This document shows, one piece after another, positions 8,809-18,716 of a stretch of 64,000 bases of DNA. Source of the DNA: Defluviimonas aquaemixtae (GTDB lineage: Bacteria > Pseudomonadota > Alphaproteobacteria > Rhodobacterales > Rhodobacteraceae); NCBI RefSeq assembly GCF_900302475.1, contig NZ_OMOQ01000001.1, forward strand, positions 1 to 64,000, written 5' to 3'. The position numbers and the translations under genes were made by a program. The notes beneath the pieces were generated by a model. That model was not told the origin of the DNA. It ran no database searches and worked only from the letters and a program-made list of their open reading frames with translations. Numbering within the stretch: position 1 is the stretch's first letter; each line of letters starts with the position of its first letter.

Positions 8809-9207
8809 ATGTCGATGAACGATCCTCTCGGCGATATGCTGACCCGCATCCGGAACGCGCAGATGCGCAGCAAGTCGACCGTCCGCACACCGGCCTCGAA
8901 GCTCCGCGCCTGGGTGCTCGACGTCCTGAAGGACGAGGGCTACATCCGCGGCTATGAGAAGGTGACAACCGACGCCGGCCACAATGAGCTTGAAATCAGC
9001 CTGAAATACTACGAGGGCACGCCGGTCATCCGCGAACTCAAGCGCGTCTCGAAGCCCGGCCGCCGGGTCTATTCGGGTGCCAAGGACATCCCTTCGGTCC
9101 GTCAGGGCCTCGGTGTCTCCATCGTTTCCACGCCCCAGGGCGTGATGTCGGATGCAGCCGCACGGAGCGCCAATATCGGCGGCGAAGTGCTCTGCACCGT
9201 GTTCTGA
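8809..9207 (+). CDS. rpsH: 30S ribosomal protein S8
   Basis: The 132-residue product [19 protein letters not shown] has the C-terminal S8 signature, [21 protein letters not shown]8 binds the 16S central domain and represses the spc operon in E. coli. GGAGGACC precedes the ATG. rplF follows after 10 nt. Confidence 0.98.
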   Translation: MSMNDPLGDMLTRIRNAQMRSKSTVRTPASKLRAWVLDVLKDEGYIRGYEKVTTDAGHNELEISLKYYEGTPVIRELKRVSKPGRRVYSGAKDIPSVRQGLGVSIVSTPQGVMSDAAARSANIGGEVLCTVF

Positions 9208-9217
9208 GGAGGGTTTA

Positions 9218-9751
9218 ATGTCTCGTATCGGCAAGCGACCCGTAGAAGTCCCCTCGAGCGTCACCGCGACCATATCGGGCCAGACCGTGGAAGTGAAAGG
9301 CCCGAAAGGCGTTTTGAGCTTCACGGCGACCGACGACGTCTCGATCACGCTCGACGGCAACGAAATCTCGGTGAAGCCGCGCGGCACCTCGAAGCGGGCG
9401 CGCCAGCAGTGGGGAATGTCGCGCTCCATGGTGGCGAACCTCGTCGAAGGCGTGACCAACGGCTTCAAGAAGGAACTCGAGATCAATGGCGTCGGCTACC
9501 GCGCGCAGATGCAGGGTAAGGTCCTGAAACTGTCGCTCGGATACAGCCACGAAGTGAACTTCGACGTTCCCGAGGGCGTGACCGTCACGACCCCGAAGCT
9601 GACCGAGATCGTCGTCGAAGGGATCGATCCACAACTCGTCGGCCAGGTCGCGGCCAATATCCGCGAATGGCGTAGCCCGGAGCCCTACAAGGGCAAGGGC
9701 ATCAAGTACAAGGACGAGTACATCTTCCGCAAGGAAGGCAAGAAGAAGTAA
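9218..9751 (+). CDS. rplF: 50S ribosomal protein L6
   Basis: The start is ATG 9218 ([18 protein letters not shown]) behind GAGGAGGG; an in-frame ATG at 9152 lies inside rpsH and is rejected. The 177-residue protein has two L6 repeats and the signature region [20 protein letters not shown] at its end. L6 supports the sarcin-ricin loop and factor binding. Confidence 0.98.
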   Translation: MSRIGKRPVEVPSSVTATISGQTVEVKGPKGVLSFTATDDVSITLDGNEISVKPRGTSKRARQQWGMSRSMVANLVEGVTNGFKKELEINGVGYRAQMQGKVLKLSLGYSHEVNFDVPEGVTVTTPKLTEIVVEGIDPQLVGQVAANIREWRSPEPYKGKGIKYKDEYIFRKEGKKK

Positions 9752-9762
9752 GGACCAGACAG

Positions 9763-10122
9763 ATGGCAAACAGCAAACGGGATCTGTTCCTCAAGCGCCG
9801 CCTGCGCGTCCGGAACAAGCTTCGCAAACAGGCCGACGGGCGCGCGCGCCTCTCGGTTCACCGTTCGTCGAAGAACATCAGCGTGCAGCTGATCGACGAC
9901 GCAAACGGCGTGACGCTCGCGTCGGCTTCCAGCCTCGAAAAGGATCTGGGCGTCGTCGGCAAGAACAACGTCGAGGCGGCGACAAAGGTCGGCAAGGCGA
10001 TCGCCGAGCGCGCCAAGAAAGCCGGGGTCGAACAGTGCTACTTCGATCGCGGTGGCTTCCTCTTTCACGGAAAGATCAAGGCCTTGGCCGATGCTGCCCG
10101 TGAAGGCGGCTTGAAGTTCTGA
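9763..10122 (+). CDS. rplR: 50S ribosomal protein L18
   Basis: The 119-residue product [20 protein letters not shown] ends with [19 protein letters not shown], as in L18. The protein binds 5S rRNA with L5. A 106-nt spacer follows it with a GGGTGGC/GCCACCC hairpin (10130-10150) that lacks a T tract. Confidence 0.98.
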   Translation: MANSKRDLFLKRRLRVRNKLRKQADGRARLSVHRSSKNISVQLIDDANGVTLASASSLEKDLGVVGKNNVEAATKVGKAIAERAKKAGVEQCYFDRGGFLFHGKIKALADAAREGGLKF

Positions 10123-10228
10123 TGAATGCGGGTGGCGTCCTATGCCACCCCGATGATCCGGGGGCCCCGCGCCCACCAGGATTGGACGTAACGGCGCGAG
10201 GCCCGCGCCACCATGCAAGGAATGCCTG

Positions 10229-10819
10229 ATGGCAGAAAGAGAACAGCGCCGGGACCGTGGTCCCCGTAGGGACGACCGGCGCGACGAGAACCCGGAATTC
10301 GCCGATCGCCTCGTGGCGATCAACCGCGTGTCGAAGACCGTGAAGGGCGGCAAGCGCTTCGGTTTCGCCGCGCTCGTGGTGGTCGGTGACCAGCGCGGCC
10401 GTGTCGGCTTCGGCAAGGGCAAGGCCAAGGAAGTGCCGGAAGCGATCCGCAAGGCGACCGAACAGGCGAAGCGTTCGCTGGTCCGGGTGCCGCTGCGCGA
10501 CGGCCGCACGCTGCACCACGACATCGAGGGGCGTCACGGCGCCGGCAGGGTCGTGATGCGGTCGGCTCCGGCTGGTACCGGGATCATCGCCGGTGGTCCG
10601 ATGCGCGCCGTGTTCGAGATGCTGGGCGTTCAGGACGTCGTCGCAAAATCGCTGGGCAGCCAGAACCCCTACAACATGATCCGCGCCACGATCCACGGTC
10701 TGAAGCTGGAATCGAGCCCCCGCATGGTCGCGCAGCGCCGCGGCAAGAAGGTGGCCGACATCCTGAAGAAGCCCGACGCCGAAGCGCCGGCGGAAGCCGC
10801 CGAAGCGGCTGAAGCGTAA
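10229..10819 (+). CDS. rpsE: 30S ribosomal protein S5
   Basis: The 196-residue product [19 protein letters not shown] has an Arg/Asp-rich N-terminus, the S5 dsRBD-like part with [21 protein letters not shown], and the C-terminal [20 protein letters not shown]. The last 18 residues are an Ala/Glu tail, echoing the L3 tail. S5 acts in translational fidelity. Confidence 0.98.
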   Translation: MAEREQRRDRGPRRDDRRDENPEFADRLVAINRVSKTVKGGKRFGFAALVVVGDQRGRVGFGKGKAKEVPEAIRKATEQAKRSLVRVPLRDGRTLHHDIEGRHGAGRVVMRSAPAGTGIIAGGPMRAVFEMLGVQDVVAKSLGSQNPYNMIRATIHGLKLESSPRMVAQRRGKKVADILKKPDAEAPAEAAEAAEA

Positions 10820-10831
10820 GGAGACCGGACC

Positions 10832-11023
10832 ATGGCCAAGAAAACCATCGTCGTGAAGCAGATCGGCTCGCCGATCCGCCGCCCGGCAATCCAGGCGCAG
10901 ACCTTGAAGGGCCTCGGCCTCGGCAAGATGAACCGCACGCGCGAGCTCGAGGATACGCCCTCGGTCCGCGGAATGGTCGCGAAGATCCCGCACCTCGTCG
11001 AGATCGTCGAAGAGCGCGGCTGA
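10832..11023 (+). CDS. rpmD: 50S ribosomal protein L30
   Basis: The 63-residue product [20 protein letters not shown] has the L30 core [20 protein letters not shown]. It follows rpsE by 12 nt with AAGGAGACC as ribosome binding site. In most genomes rplO follows directly; here a terminator and two unrelated genes come first. Confidence 0.98.
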   Translation: MAKKTIVVKQIGSPIRRPAIQAQTLKGLGLGKMNRTRELEDTPSVRGMVAKIPHLVEIVEERG

Positions 11024-11061
11024 GCGACAGGCCCCGACGAGGGGCCGTGACTTGCCCACGG

Positions 11062-11087
11062 AACGCCCCGGTCGCCCGGGGCGTTTT
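11062..11087 (+). terminator. Intrinsic terminator after rpmD
   Basis: AACGCCCCGG (11062-11071) pairs with CCGGGGCGTT (11076-11085); a short TTTT stretch follows. It sits 38 nt after the rpmD stop and should close the rpmC-rpmD transcription unit. Confidence 0.8.
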
Positions 11088-11209
11088 GCGTTTCATGGCA
11101 GCGGGTTGCCTTGCGTCCCATGCAACCCGGCTTTTCCGGTTTGTCTGTGGTGGCGGCACGGGCTTCGGCCTATCTGTGGCGCAACTCATGAAGCCATGAA
11201 AGGCCAGCC

Positions 11210-11359
11210 ATGTTGGAAATAACGCGTAATGCCGGGCTTATCGGCGAAACGATCCGCGTTCTGCGGGCATTCGTCACCCGGCTGACATCGGTCGGATCCG
11301 CCGATCCGGCGCCCTATTGGACCGACTATCTTCGCGACACCCGCGAGCGCCGGAACTGA
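11210..11359 (+). CDS. Possible 49-residue protein between rpmD and the GFA gene
   Basis: A 50-codon ORF from ATG 11210 to TGA 11359 encodes MLEITRNAGLIGETIRVLRA..., ending YLRDTRERRN. It would be an amphipathic helix followed by a Pro/Trp/Tyr stretch and a basic end. No family was recognised and no membrane segment is seen. The ribosome binding site is weak (AAAGGCC, 11199-11205). A perfect terminator starts 19 nt after the stop, which supports a short transcription unit. Confidence 0.4.
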   Translation: MLEITRNAGLIGETIRVLRAFVTRLTSVGSADPAPYWTDYLRDTRERRN

Positions 11360-11378
11360 GGCGCCCGGATCGCCCAAG

Positions 11379-11412
11379 CGAAAACGCCCCGGCCTGCCCC
11401 GGGGCGTTTTCG
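11379..11412. terminator. Bidirectional terminator-type hairpin
   Basis: CGAAAACGCCCCGG (11379-11392) and CCGGGGCGTTTTCG (11399-11412) make a perfect 14-bp stem with a 6-nt loop. The T run on one arm and the A run on the other allow function in both directions. Confidence 0.75.
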
Positions 11413-11566
11413 TGCCCTCCTCCGCGCCGAGTCATTCCACCGACGGCTACTTATGTCGGCATTTCCGCGCCCCCCTGGTCCTGTGCTAAACTCCTCCGGT
11501 TAGAAGTATCCGTGCGATTTCCAGGATTCATTGTCGCCGAATGAGCGACTGTCACAGGGGGGATAC

Positions 11567-12007
11567 ATGTCTCACAAATATGAGGGTGGCTGCGACCACG
11601 TTCACACGCATGCCGACGCCGAACCGATCGACAATCATGAGTGCCACTGCAACGTCTGCAAGTCCGTGACCGGTCAGCACACGACCCATGTCGCGTTCTT
11701 CAATCACGGCGACCTGAAGGTGGACCATCCCGAGAAGCTCGCCCGCCAGCCGTTCAACAAGGACAATCCGAACGGCCCGCTGGAGCTCTGCACCTGCAAG
11801 GACTGCGGCGCGGCGATCATGCTCGACGACAAGCAGAAGCGCATCCGCGTCGCGGTCCCGAACATCATGGGCTACGACGACGCGAAGTTCCCCAAAGCCA
11901 CCTACCACGCCTTCTACGACAACACGAAGGGCTATCCCAAGCCCGATGACGGCCGCCCGGTCTACGAGGGGTTCCGGCCTGAATTCGCGATGCCTGCTGG
12001 CGCCTGA
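11567..12007 (+). CDS. GFA / CENP-V domain zinc protein
   Basis: The start is ATG 11567 behind the strong site AGGGGGGATAC. The 146-residue protein has the GFA-type zinc pattern: HCHCNVCKS near residue 27 and CTCKDCGAAI near residue 82. Members include glutathione-dependent formaldehyde-activating enzymes and many uncharacterised relatives, so the substrate is unknown. The N-terminus is His-rich (CDHVHTHAD). It has its own transcription unit between hairpins, inserted between rpmD and rplO, which is not the classical spc order. Confidence 0.8.
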   Translation: MSHKYEGGCDHVHTHADAEPIDNHECHCNVCKSVTGQHTTHVAFFNHGDLKVDHPEKLARQPFNKDNPNGPLELCTCKDCGAAIMLDDKQKRIRVAVPNIMGYDDAKFPKATYHAFYDNTKGYPKPDDGRPVYEGFRPEFAMPAGA

Positions 12008-12066
12008 GGCGCGCGAACGGGACGGGCAAGTCGCGGCTGCGAACGGGACTACAGGTGGTGAATGAC

Positions 12067-12102
12067 CGCAAAGCGCCTTGGCGCATGCCAAGGCGCTTTG
12101 CG
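12067..12102. repeat. Perfect 16-bp inverted repeat after the GFA gene
   Basis: CGCAAAGCGCCTTGGC (12067-12082) and GCCAAGGCGCTTTGCG (12087-12102) flank GCAT. The hairpin could terminate or protect the GFA transcript. It has no long T tract, so termination is uncertain. Confidence 0.55.
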
Positions 12103-12115
12103 CGGACGGGAAAGC

Positions 12116-12144
12116 TTGCATCGCGGCACCTTCGCGTCTATACG
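12116..12144 (+). promoter_or_regulatory. Candidate promoter of rplO-secY-adk
   Basis: TTGCAT (12116-12121), exactly 17 nt, then TATACG (12139-12144). It lies 95 nt before rplO and directly after the hairpin that closes the previous unit. Confidence 0.6.
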
Positions 12145-12238
12145 CCCCCGGTGGCCTTGAAGGGCCCGAGTCAAAAACCAAGAAATGCCGTGTCCGCCCA
12201 TCTCGCTTCGGGGGCGGTTCCGGCCAAGGAGAAGCGAC

Positions 12239-12724
12239 ATGAAACTGAATGAACTCCGGGACAATCCCGGTGCGACCAAGAAGCGCCAGCGCGTCGGCCG
12301 CGGCCCGGGCTCGGGCAAGGGCAAGACGGGCGGCCGTGGCATCAAGGGTCAGAAATCGCGGTCGGGCGTGGCGCTCGGCGGCTATGAGGGCGGCCAGATG
12401 CCGCTCTACCGGCGCCTGCCGAAGCGCGGCTTCACCAAGCCGAACGCCAAGAAATTCGCGGTGATCAACCTCGGCCAGCTTCAGAAGTTCGTCGACGCCG
12501 GCACGCTCGACGCGAAGAAGGAAATTACCGAGGACCTGCTCGTTGAAGCCGGCGTCGTGCGCCGCAAGCTCGACGGCATCCGCGTGCTTGCCAAGGGCGA
12601 GATCAAGGCGAAGCTCAAGCTCGCTGTGACAGGCGCCTCCAAGGCCGCGATCGACGCGGTCGAGAAGGCGGGCGGCTCGCTTTCGGTCACGGCGGCGGCA
12701 TCGGCGGCGGCTACGGCCGAATAA
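12239..12724 (+). CDS. rplO: 50S ribosomal protein L15
   Basis: The start is ATG 12239 ([20 protein letters not shown]) behind AAGGAGAAG; upstream in-frame Met codons lie in the leader. The 161-residue protein has the Gly-rich [19 protein letters not shown] stretch and a C-terminal Ala tail. L15 organises 23S domains. A 100-nt spacer separates it from secY. Confidence 0.97.
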   Translation: MKLNELRDNPGATKKRQRVGRGPGSGKGKTGGRGIKGQKSRSGVALGGYEGGQMPLYRRLPKRGFTKPNAKKFAVINLGQLQKFVDAGTLDAKKEITEDLLVEAGVVRRKLDGIRVLAKGEIKAKLKLAVTGASKAAIDAVEKAGGSLSVTAAASAAATAE

Positions 12725-12824
12725 GGTGTTGTGGGCGGCCCTCGCGGCGCTTACATAAGCACGAGTTTTCCAAGCGCCGCCGACCGGAAAACGGTTTGGC
12801 GGCGCTCTCATGAGAGAGACCGGA

Positions 12825-14201
<1,377 letters not shown>

Positions 14202-14202
14202 G

Positions 14203-14287
14203 GCGTTTCGGGTTTGCCTCGGATCCGAATTCAATCAAAGTTTGCCTGAAATCGGATACTTCCCGTTCCAACCAGAACCCGAAACGC
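14203..14287. repeat. Nested inverted repeats between secY and adk
   Basis: GCGTTTCGGGTT (14203-14214) is the perfect reverse complement of AACCCGAAACGC (14276-14287), 61 nt apart. Inside, ATCCGA (14222-14227) pairs with TCGGAT (14252-14257). The whole 85-nt intergenic block can fold into one long structure. It could be a repeat element, an attenuator or an RNA processing site. Confidence 0.55.
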
Positions 14288-14303
14288 TATTGGGGGACAG
14301 TCC

Positions 14304-14963
14304 ATGACCAATATCATCCTTCTCGGACCGCCCGGGGCGGGCAAGGGGACACAGGCCAGAATTCTCACCGAGGAACGCGGTCTGGTGCAGCTTTCGACCG
14401 GTGACATGCTGCGCGAGGCCAAGGATTCCGGCACCGAGATGGGCAAGATCGTCGCCGACGTAATGGCGCGCGGCGACCTGGTTACGGACGAAATCGTGAT
14501 CGGGCTCATCGATGAGAAGCTTCGGGATACCGACGCCAAAGGCTTCATCTTCGACGGCTTCCCCCGCACGCTCGCCCAGGCCGACGCGCTGGGTGAGCTC
14601 TTGCAGCGCTCGGGCCACCGGCTCGACGCGGTGATCGAGATGCGGGTCGACGACGACGCGCTCGTCGACCGGATATCGGGCCGCTACACCTGCGGAAATT
14701 GCGGCGAGGTCTATCACGACAAGACCAAGCCCACGAAGAAGGATGGCGTCTGCGACGAATGCGGATCGTCCGACCTTCGCCGCCGCGCCGACGATAATGC
14801 CGAAAGCCTGAAGCAGCGACTGATGGAGTACTACAAGAAAACCTCGCCGCTCATTGGCTACTACTATGCGATGGGCGACCTTTTCACCGTCGACGGGCTG
14901 GCCGAGATCGACGTGGTGGCGAAATCCATCACCAATGTGCTCGATCAGGCCAAGGCGACTTGA
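14304..14963 (+). CDS. adk: Adenylate kinase, zinc-lid long form
   Basis: The 219-residue protein interconverts ATP + AMP and 2 ADP. The P-loop [10 protein letters not shown] lies at residues 7-16 and the AMP-site GFPRTLAQ at about 86. The lid carries a four-Cys zinc site (CGNC at about 131 and CDEC at about 150), more common in Gram-positives but known in alphaproteobacteria. The start ATG follows GGGGGACAG. It is the last gene of the secY unit. Confidence 0.98.
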   Translation: MTNIILLGPPGAGKGTQARILTEERGLVQLSTGDMLREAKDSGTEMGKIVADVMARGDLVTDEIVIGLIDEKLRDTDAKGFIFDGFPRTLAQADALGELLQRSGHRLDAVIEMRVDDDALVDRISGRYTCGNCGEVYHDKTKPTKKDGVCDECGSSDLRRRADDNAESLKQRLMEYYKKTSPLIGYYYAMGDLFTVDGLAEIDVVAKSITNVLDQAKAT

Positions 14964-15058
14964 CGCGGGGTATGAAACCCTCTAGGTCACGGCGTCTCTG
15001 ATGAGAATCGTCTTGATTTGCTGGGGTTTCGGCTAAAGCGAATCAGATCGGAAGAACC

Positions 15059-15121
15059 GGCCCGAAGGTCTTCGAACCCTCGGGCCATAGTTGTGAAAAA
15101 AGGTTCCGGCACTACGGAACC
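15059..15121 (+). promoter_or_regulatory. Structured leader of the alpha operon (two hairpins)
   Basis: Hairpin 1 pairs GGCCCGA (15059-15065) with TCGGGCC (15080-15086). Hairpin 2 pairs GGTTCCG (15102-15108) with CGGAACC (15115-15121), just before the AAAGGAAG ribosome binding site of rpsM. The position suits ribosomal-protein autoregulation, but the ligand is not known from sequence. Confidence 0.45.
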
Positions 15122-15141
15122 GCAACGAAAGGAAGAAACGC

Positions 15142-15510
15142 GTGGCACGTATCGCTGGCGTCAACATTCCGACGGGGAAACGCGTCCCCATCGCACTTCA
15201 ATATATCCACGGCATCGGTGCCGAGTCGGCCCAGAAGATATGCGACGCGGTCAAGATCGAGGCGTCGCGCCGGGTGAACGAACTGTCCGACGCCGAAGTG
15301 CTCGCCATCCGCGAACATATCGACGCGAATTTCACGGTCGAGGGCGACCTGCGCCGTGAAGTCCAGATGAACGTCAAGCGGCTCATGGACCTCGGCTGCT
15401 ACCGCGGTCTGCGTCACCGCCGCAACCTGCCTGTCCGCGGTCAGCGGACCCACACCAACGCCCGCACCCGCAAGGGCCCGGCAAAAGCCATTGCCGGCAA
15501 GAAGAAGTAA
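15142..15510 (+). CDS. rpsM: 30S ribosomal protein S13
   Basis: The start is GTG 15142 ([20 protein letters not shown]) after AAAGGAAG. The 122-residue protein has the H2TH-type core and the C-terminal signature [19 protein letters not shown]13 contacts tRNA and forms intersubunit bridges. It is the first gene of the alpha operon; rpsK follows after 16 nt. Confidence 0.98.
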   Translation: MARIAGVNIPTGKRVPIALQYIHGIGAESAQKICDAVKIEASRRVNELSDAEVLAIREHIDANFTVEGDLRREVQMNVKRLMDLGCYRGLRHRRNLPVRGQRTHTNARTRKGPAKAIAGKKK

Positions 15511-15526
15511 GGGGAGGCGTTGAAAA

Positions 15527-15916
15527 ATGGCACGTGAAAAGACCCGTACGAAGAAGAAGGAACGCAAGAACATCGCCTCCGGCGTTGCTCATGTGAATTC
15601 GTCCTTCAACAATACCAAGATCCTGATCTCCGACGTTCAGGGCAACGCCATCGCCTGGTCCTCGGCCGGCACGATGGGCTTCAAGGGCTCGCGGAAATCG
15701 ACGCCCTATGCCGCCCAGATGGCCGCCGAAGACGTGGCGCGCAAGGCGCAGGAACATGGCGTCAAGACTCTGGAAGTCGAAGTGCAAGGGCCGGGCTCGG
15801 GGCGCGAAAGCGCGCTGCGCGGGCTGGCCGCCGCCGGCTTCAACATCACGTCGATCCGCGACGTCACGCCGATCGCGCATAACGGCTGCCGGCCGCCGAA
15901 GCGTCGCCGCGTGTGA
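15527..15916 (+). CDS. rpsK: 30S ribosomal protein S11
   Basis: The 129-residue product [20 protein letters not shown] carries [15 protein letters not shown] and ends with [20 protein letters not shown]11 lies on the 30S platform near the E site. rpsD, which sits between rpsK and rpoA in E. coli, is absent, as usual in alphaproteobacteria. Confidence 0.98.
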   Translation: MAREKTRTKKKERKNIASGVAHVNSSFNNTKILISDVQGNAIAWSSAGTMGFKGSRKSTPYAAQMAAEDVARKAQEHGVKTLEVEVQGPGSGRESALRGLAAAGFNITSIRDVTPIAHNGCRPPKRRRV

Positions 15917-15928
15917 CAACTCTCTTGC

Positions 15929-15972
15929 AGCCGGGCCGCGTCGATTGCGCGGCCCGGCTCGCTTTCGTTTTT
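15929..15972 (+). terminator. Terminator/attenuator between rpsK and rpoA
   Basis: AGCCGGGCCGCG (15929-15940) and CGCGGCCCGGCT (15948-15959) form a perfect 12-bp stem with a 7-nt loop, followed by CGCTTTCGTTTTT. It sits 12 nt after the rpsK stop. Confidence 0.75.
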
Positions 15973-16031
15973 ATCCTCGGGCGTTCCCGGGCTTCGGACA
16001 TGGGCCGGGAACAGGTATGGAGGCAGAACGC

Positions 16032-17048
16032 ATGATCCACAAAAATTGGGCTGAACTGATCAAGCCGCAGCAGCTTGACGTGAAACCCGGCAATGACCCG
16101 CAGCGTCAGGCGACGCTGATCGCCGAGCCGCTGGAGCGCGGCTTCGGCCTTACGCTCGGCAACGCGCTGCGCCGGGTGCTGATGTCGTCGCTGCAGGGCG
16201 CGGCCATCACCTCGGTCCAGATCGATAACGTGCTGCACGAGTTCTCCTCGATCGCGGGCGTTCGCGAGGACGTCACCGACGTCGTTTTGAACCTCAAGGG
16301 CGTTTCCCTGAAGATGGAAGTCGAGGGGCCGAAGCGGCTCTCGATCTCGGCCAAGGGGCCGGGCGTCGTCACCGCCGGCGACATATCTGAATCGAACGGC
16401 ATCGAGGTTCTGAACAAGGACCACGTGATCTGCCACCTCGACGAGGGCGCGGATCTGTTCGTGGAGCTGACGGTGGATACGGGCAAAGGCTACGTCGCAG
16501 CTGACAAGAACCGGCCCGAGGATGCGCCGATCGGTCTCATCCCGATCGACGCGATCTATTCGCCGGTCAAGAAGGTTTCCTACGAAGTCCAGCCGACCCG
16601 CGAAGGCCAGGTTCTCGACTACGACAAGCTGACGATGAAGATCGAAACCGACGGCTCGCTGACCCCGGATGACGCCGTGGCCTATGCCGCGCGGATCCTT
16701 CAGGACCAGCTTGGCATCTTCGTCAACTTCGAAGAGCCGGAAGCCGCCGGCAAGGGCGAGGCCGAGGAAGGGCTGGAGTTCAACCCGCTCCTTCTCAAGA
16801 AGGTCGACGAGCTGGAGCTTTCTGTTCGCTCCGCGAACTGCCTGAAGAACGACAACATCGTCTATATCGGCGATCTGATCCAGAAGACCGAAGCCGAGAT
16901 GCTGCGCACCCCGAACTTCGGCCGCAAGTCGCTGAACGAGATCAAGGAAGTGCTTTCGGGCATGGGCCTGCACCTCGGCATGGATGTCGAGGACTGGCCG
17001 CCGGAGAACATCGAGGATCTCGCGAAGCGGTTCGAGGACCAGTTCTGA
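16032..17048 (+). CDS. rpoA: RNA polymerase alpha subunit
   Basis: The start is ATG 16032 ([17 protein letters not shown]); a much longer in-frame extension runs through rpsK and is rejected. The 338-residue protein has the dimerising N-terminal domain ([19 protein letters not shown], residues about 35-55). The C-terminal domain carries [19 protein letters not shown] and [13 protein letters not shown], which bind UP elements and activators. It is separated from rpsK by a strong hairpin. Confidence 0.98.
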   Translation: MIHKNWAELIKPQQLDVKPGNDPQRQATLIAEPLERGFGLTLGNALRRVLMSSLQGAAITSVQIDNVLHEFSSIAGVREDVTDVVLNLKGVSLKMEVEGPKRLSISAKGPGVVTAGDISESNGIEVLNKDHVICHLDEGADLFVELTVDTGKGYVAADKNRPEDAPIGLIPIDAIYSPVKKVSYEVQPTREGQVLDYDKLTMKIETDGSLTPDDAVAYAARILQDQLGIFVNFEEPEAAGKGEAEEGLEFNPLLLKKVDELELSVRSANCLKNDNIVYIGDLIQKTEAEMLRTPNFGRKSLNEIKEVLSGMGLHLGMDVEDWPPENIEDLAKRFEDQF

Positions 17049-17068
17049 GGCCGCGCCCGCGCCCGACG

Positions 17069-17107
17069 CGTGTCGGGACGGATGCCCGACACGTGCGGGA
17101 CGGATGC
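17069..17107. repeat. Hairpin and direct repeats between rpoA and rplQ
   Basis: CGTGTCGGG (17069-17077) pairs with CCCGACACG (17085-17093). GGGACGGATGC occurs twice, at 17075-17085 and 17097-17107. No T tract follows. The role is unknown; mRNA processing is possible in this 207-nt spacer. Confidence 0.4.
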
Positions 17108-17255
17108 GGGACAGTTGACAGACGGGCGGGCCGGTTCTAAACGGCCCCCCGAAATGCCCGCGCAAGCGGGGACGATCCGGGCATAACGCCCCAAGGTGAG
17201 CGGACCGAGGACCACGGCCGCCGGACAAAGCAAAATGAGACGTTAGGAGACTAAA

Positions 17256-17675
17256 ATGCGTCACGCCCGCGGCTACCGCCGCCTGAACCGCACCCATGAG
17301 CACCGCAAGGCGCTCTTCGCCAACATGGCCGGGTCGCTCATCGAACACGAACAGATCAAGACGACCCTTCCCAAGGCGAAGGAACTGCGTCCGATCGTCG
17401 AAAAGCTGATCACGCTCGCCAAGCGCGGCGACCTGCACGCCCGCCGCCAGGCCGGGTCGCAGCTTTTGCAGGACAAGCATGTCGCCCGCCTCTTCGATGT
17501 GCTCGGGCCGCGCTACAAGGAGCGCCAGGGCGGCTACGTCCGCATCCTGAAGGCGGGTTTCCGCTATGGCGACATGGCGCCGATGGCGATCATCGAGCTC
17601 GTCGACCGTGATCCCGAGGCCAAGGGTGCCGCCGACAAGGCCCGCACCGAGGCCGAAGAAGCCACAGATTCCTGA
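17256..17675 (+). CDS. rplQ: 50S ribosomal protein L17
   Basis: The 139-residue product [20 protein letters not shown] has the L17 core and a charged C-terminal tail ([10 protein letters not shown]). L17 lies near the tunnel exit. It is the last gene of the alpha operon, followed by a clear terminator. Confidence 0.98.
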   Translation: MRHARGYRRLNRTHEHRKALFANMAGSLIEHEQIKTTLPKAKELRPIVEKLITLAKRGDLHARRQAGSQLLQDKHVARLFDVLGPRYKERQGGYVRILKAGFRYGDMAPMAIIELVDRDPEAKGAADKARTEAEEATDS

Positions 17676-17708
17676 TCTTTCGGCAGCATGACCACAAAGA
17701 AAACACGG

Positions 17709-17735
17709 CCCCGCCGAGAGATTGGCGGGGTTTTT
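17709..17735 (+). terminator. Terminator of the ribosomal supercluster
   Basis: CCCCGCC (17709-17715) and GGCGGGG (17724-17730) are followed directly by TTTTT. It is placed 34 nt after rplQ. Confidence 0.85.
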
Positions 17736-17781
17736 CAACTTTGTTGCTATCTTTTTGTTCTAGATACGAGAAATGTTAGTA

Positions 17782-17964
17782 TCAGTTCGGCTCAGTACAC
17801 AAGCTCCGGCGATCGGCATCGATCCTGACCGCCATGTCTTCGATCATCGCAGACAGATGCGCGTCATCGAGACGCGTCGCCCCGACGAATTCAAGCAGAT
17901 CAGCACGTTCCGGCGCAGGCAAACGCATGAGGCGTGCGAAGAGAGTGGGATTAATGGTACGCAC
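17782..17964 (-). CDS. Possible 60-residue protein divergent from luxR
   Basis: A minus-strand ORF from GTG 17964 encodes 60 residues (MRTINPTLFARLMRLPAPER...). It contains LLEFVGATRLDDAHLSAMIED and looks like a small helical protein. No family was recognised. The ribosome binding site is weak. Its start faces luxR, with a lux-box-like dyad between them, so it could be a quorum-controlled microprotein. It may also be a chance ORF. Confidence 0.3.
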   Translation of the reverse strand: MRTINPTLFARLMRLPAPERADLLEFVGATRLDDAHLSAMIEDMAVRIDADRRSLCTEPN

Positions 17965-17972
17965 CTTGGGTC

Positions 17973-17990
17973 ACCTGTAACATACAGACT
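17973..17990. promoter_or_regulatory. lux-box-like dyad upstream of luxR
   Basis: ACCTGTAACATACAGACT contains the inverted repeat CTGTA (17975-17979) / TACAG (17983-17987), and its first half ACCTGTA matches the start of the classical lux box. It lies between the divergent small ORF and luxR, about 60 nt upstream of luxR. Confidence 0.5.
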
Positions 17991-18051
17991 CTGCGGCACA
18001 ATTTACGGTTGACCAAATTCAAAGCAACTTGTCTAAAAGGACATGTCCGCA

Positions 18052-18654
18052 ATGCCAACGCTCGATCCAATCCTGCACTCACTGGGGCTCATGGCGCCTG
18101 CGGGGTACTTTATCGGCCTGCACATCCGGTACGCCTCCCCGCTCATGCAGTTCTCGAACTACGATCAGGACTGGCTCGACCACTACACCGAGAAGGCTTA
18201 TGCCCTGCGCGATCCCACCATCGCCTGGGGCTTCAGCAAGGAAGGGGCCTGTCGCTGGGACGAAATGGGCGTTCCCGACCCGTTCGGCCTGTTCGACGAG
18301 GCCAAGCAATTCGGCCTCGAATACGGGCTGACTGTGTCTTGTGGCCCCATGAGTTCTCGTACGATATCGAGCTTTGCGCGTTCGGACCGCGATTTTCTCG
18401 ATCAGGAGATAGAGAAGATCACACATCTCGTTCGGCGGTTGCATGACATCACGGAGCCGCCCGAGAGCCTTACGCAGGCACAAATCGAGGCCCTGAGACT
18501 CATAGCGGCGGGGGATCGGCACGCGGCGGCAGCAGCCAAACTGAACATATCCGAAAGCGCGCTGAAAGCTCGACTGATGTCGGCGCGGCAGCGGCTTCTC
18601 GCCCGTACGACGGCGGAGGCTATTCAGCGCGCCAAGGACTATAGGCTGATGTAA
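18052..18654 (+). CDS. luxR: LuxR-family quorum-sensing regulator
   Basis: The chosen start is ATG 18052, ten bases after AAGGA (18037-18041); ATG 18043 is too close to it but possible. The 200-residue protein has an autoinducer-binding domain with QDWLDHYTEKAYALRDPTI, keeping the Trp, Tyr and Asp-Pro of the AHL pocket. A C-terminal LuxR helix-turn-helix follows (LTQAQIEALRLIAAGDRH to LKARLMSARQRL). It is directly upstream of luxI in the same direction. It is expected to bind the acyl-homoserine lactone made by that synthase. Confidence 0.92.
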   Translation: MPTLDPILHSLGLMAPAGYFIGLHIRYASPLMQFSNYDQDWLDHYTEKAYALRDPTIAWGFSKEGACRWDEMGVPDPFGLFDEAKQFGLEYGLTVSCGPMSSRTISSFARSDRDFLDQEIEKITHLVRRLHDITEPPESLTQAQIEALRLIAAGDRHAAAAAKLNISESALKARLMSARQRLLARTTAEAIQRAKDYRLM

Positions 18655-18716
18655 ACCAATGTCCGTTCCTACTTTGCATGCAGGGCTTAAAAAGTTCACT
18701 AGGCGGGGGTTAACGC

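Noticed and set aside
14988..15042. Sigma70 promoter before rpsM (TTGATT ... TAAAGC)
   Set aside because: The spacer is 15 nt, too short to list as supported.
18655..18716. lux box directly upstream of luxI
   Set aside because: Only a TGCATGCA palindrome is present; the halves do not match lux-box spacing well.
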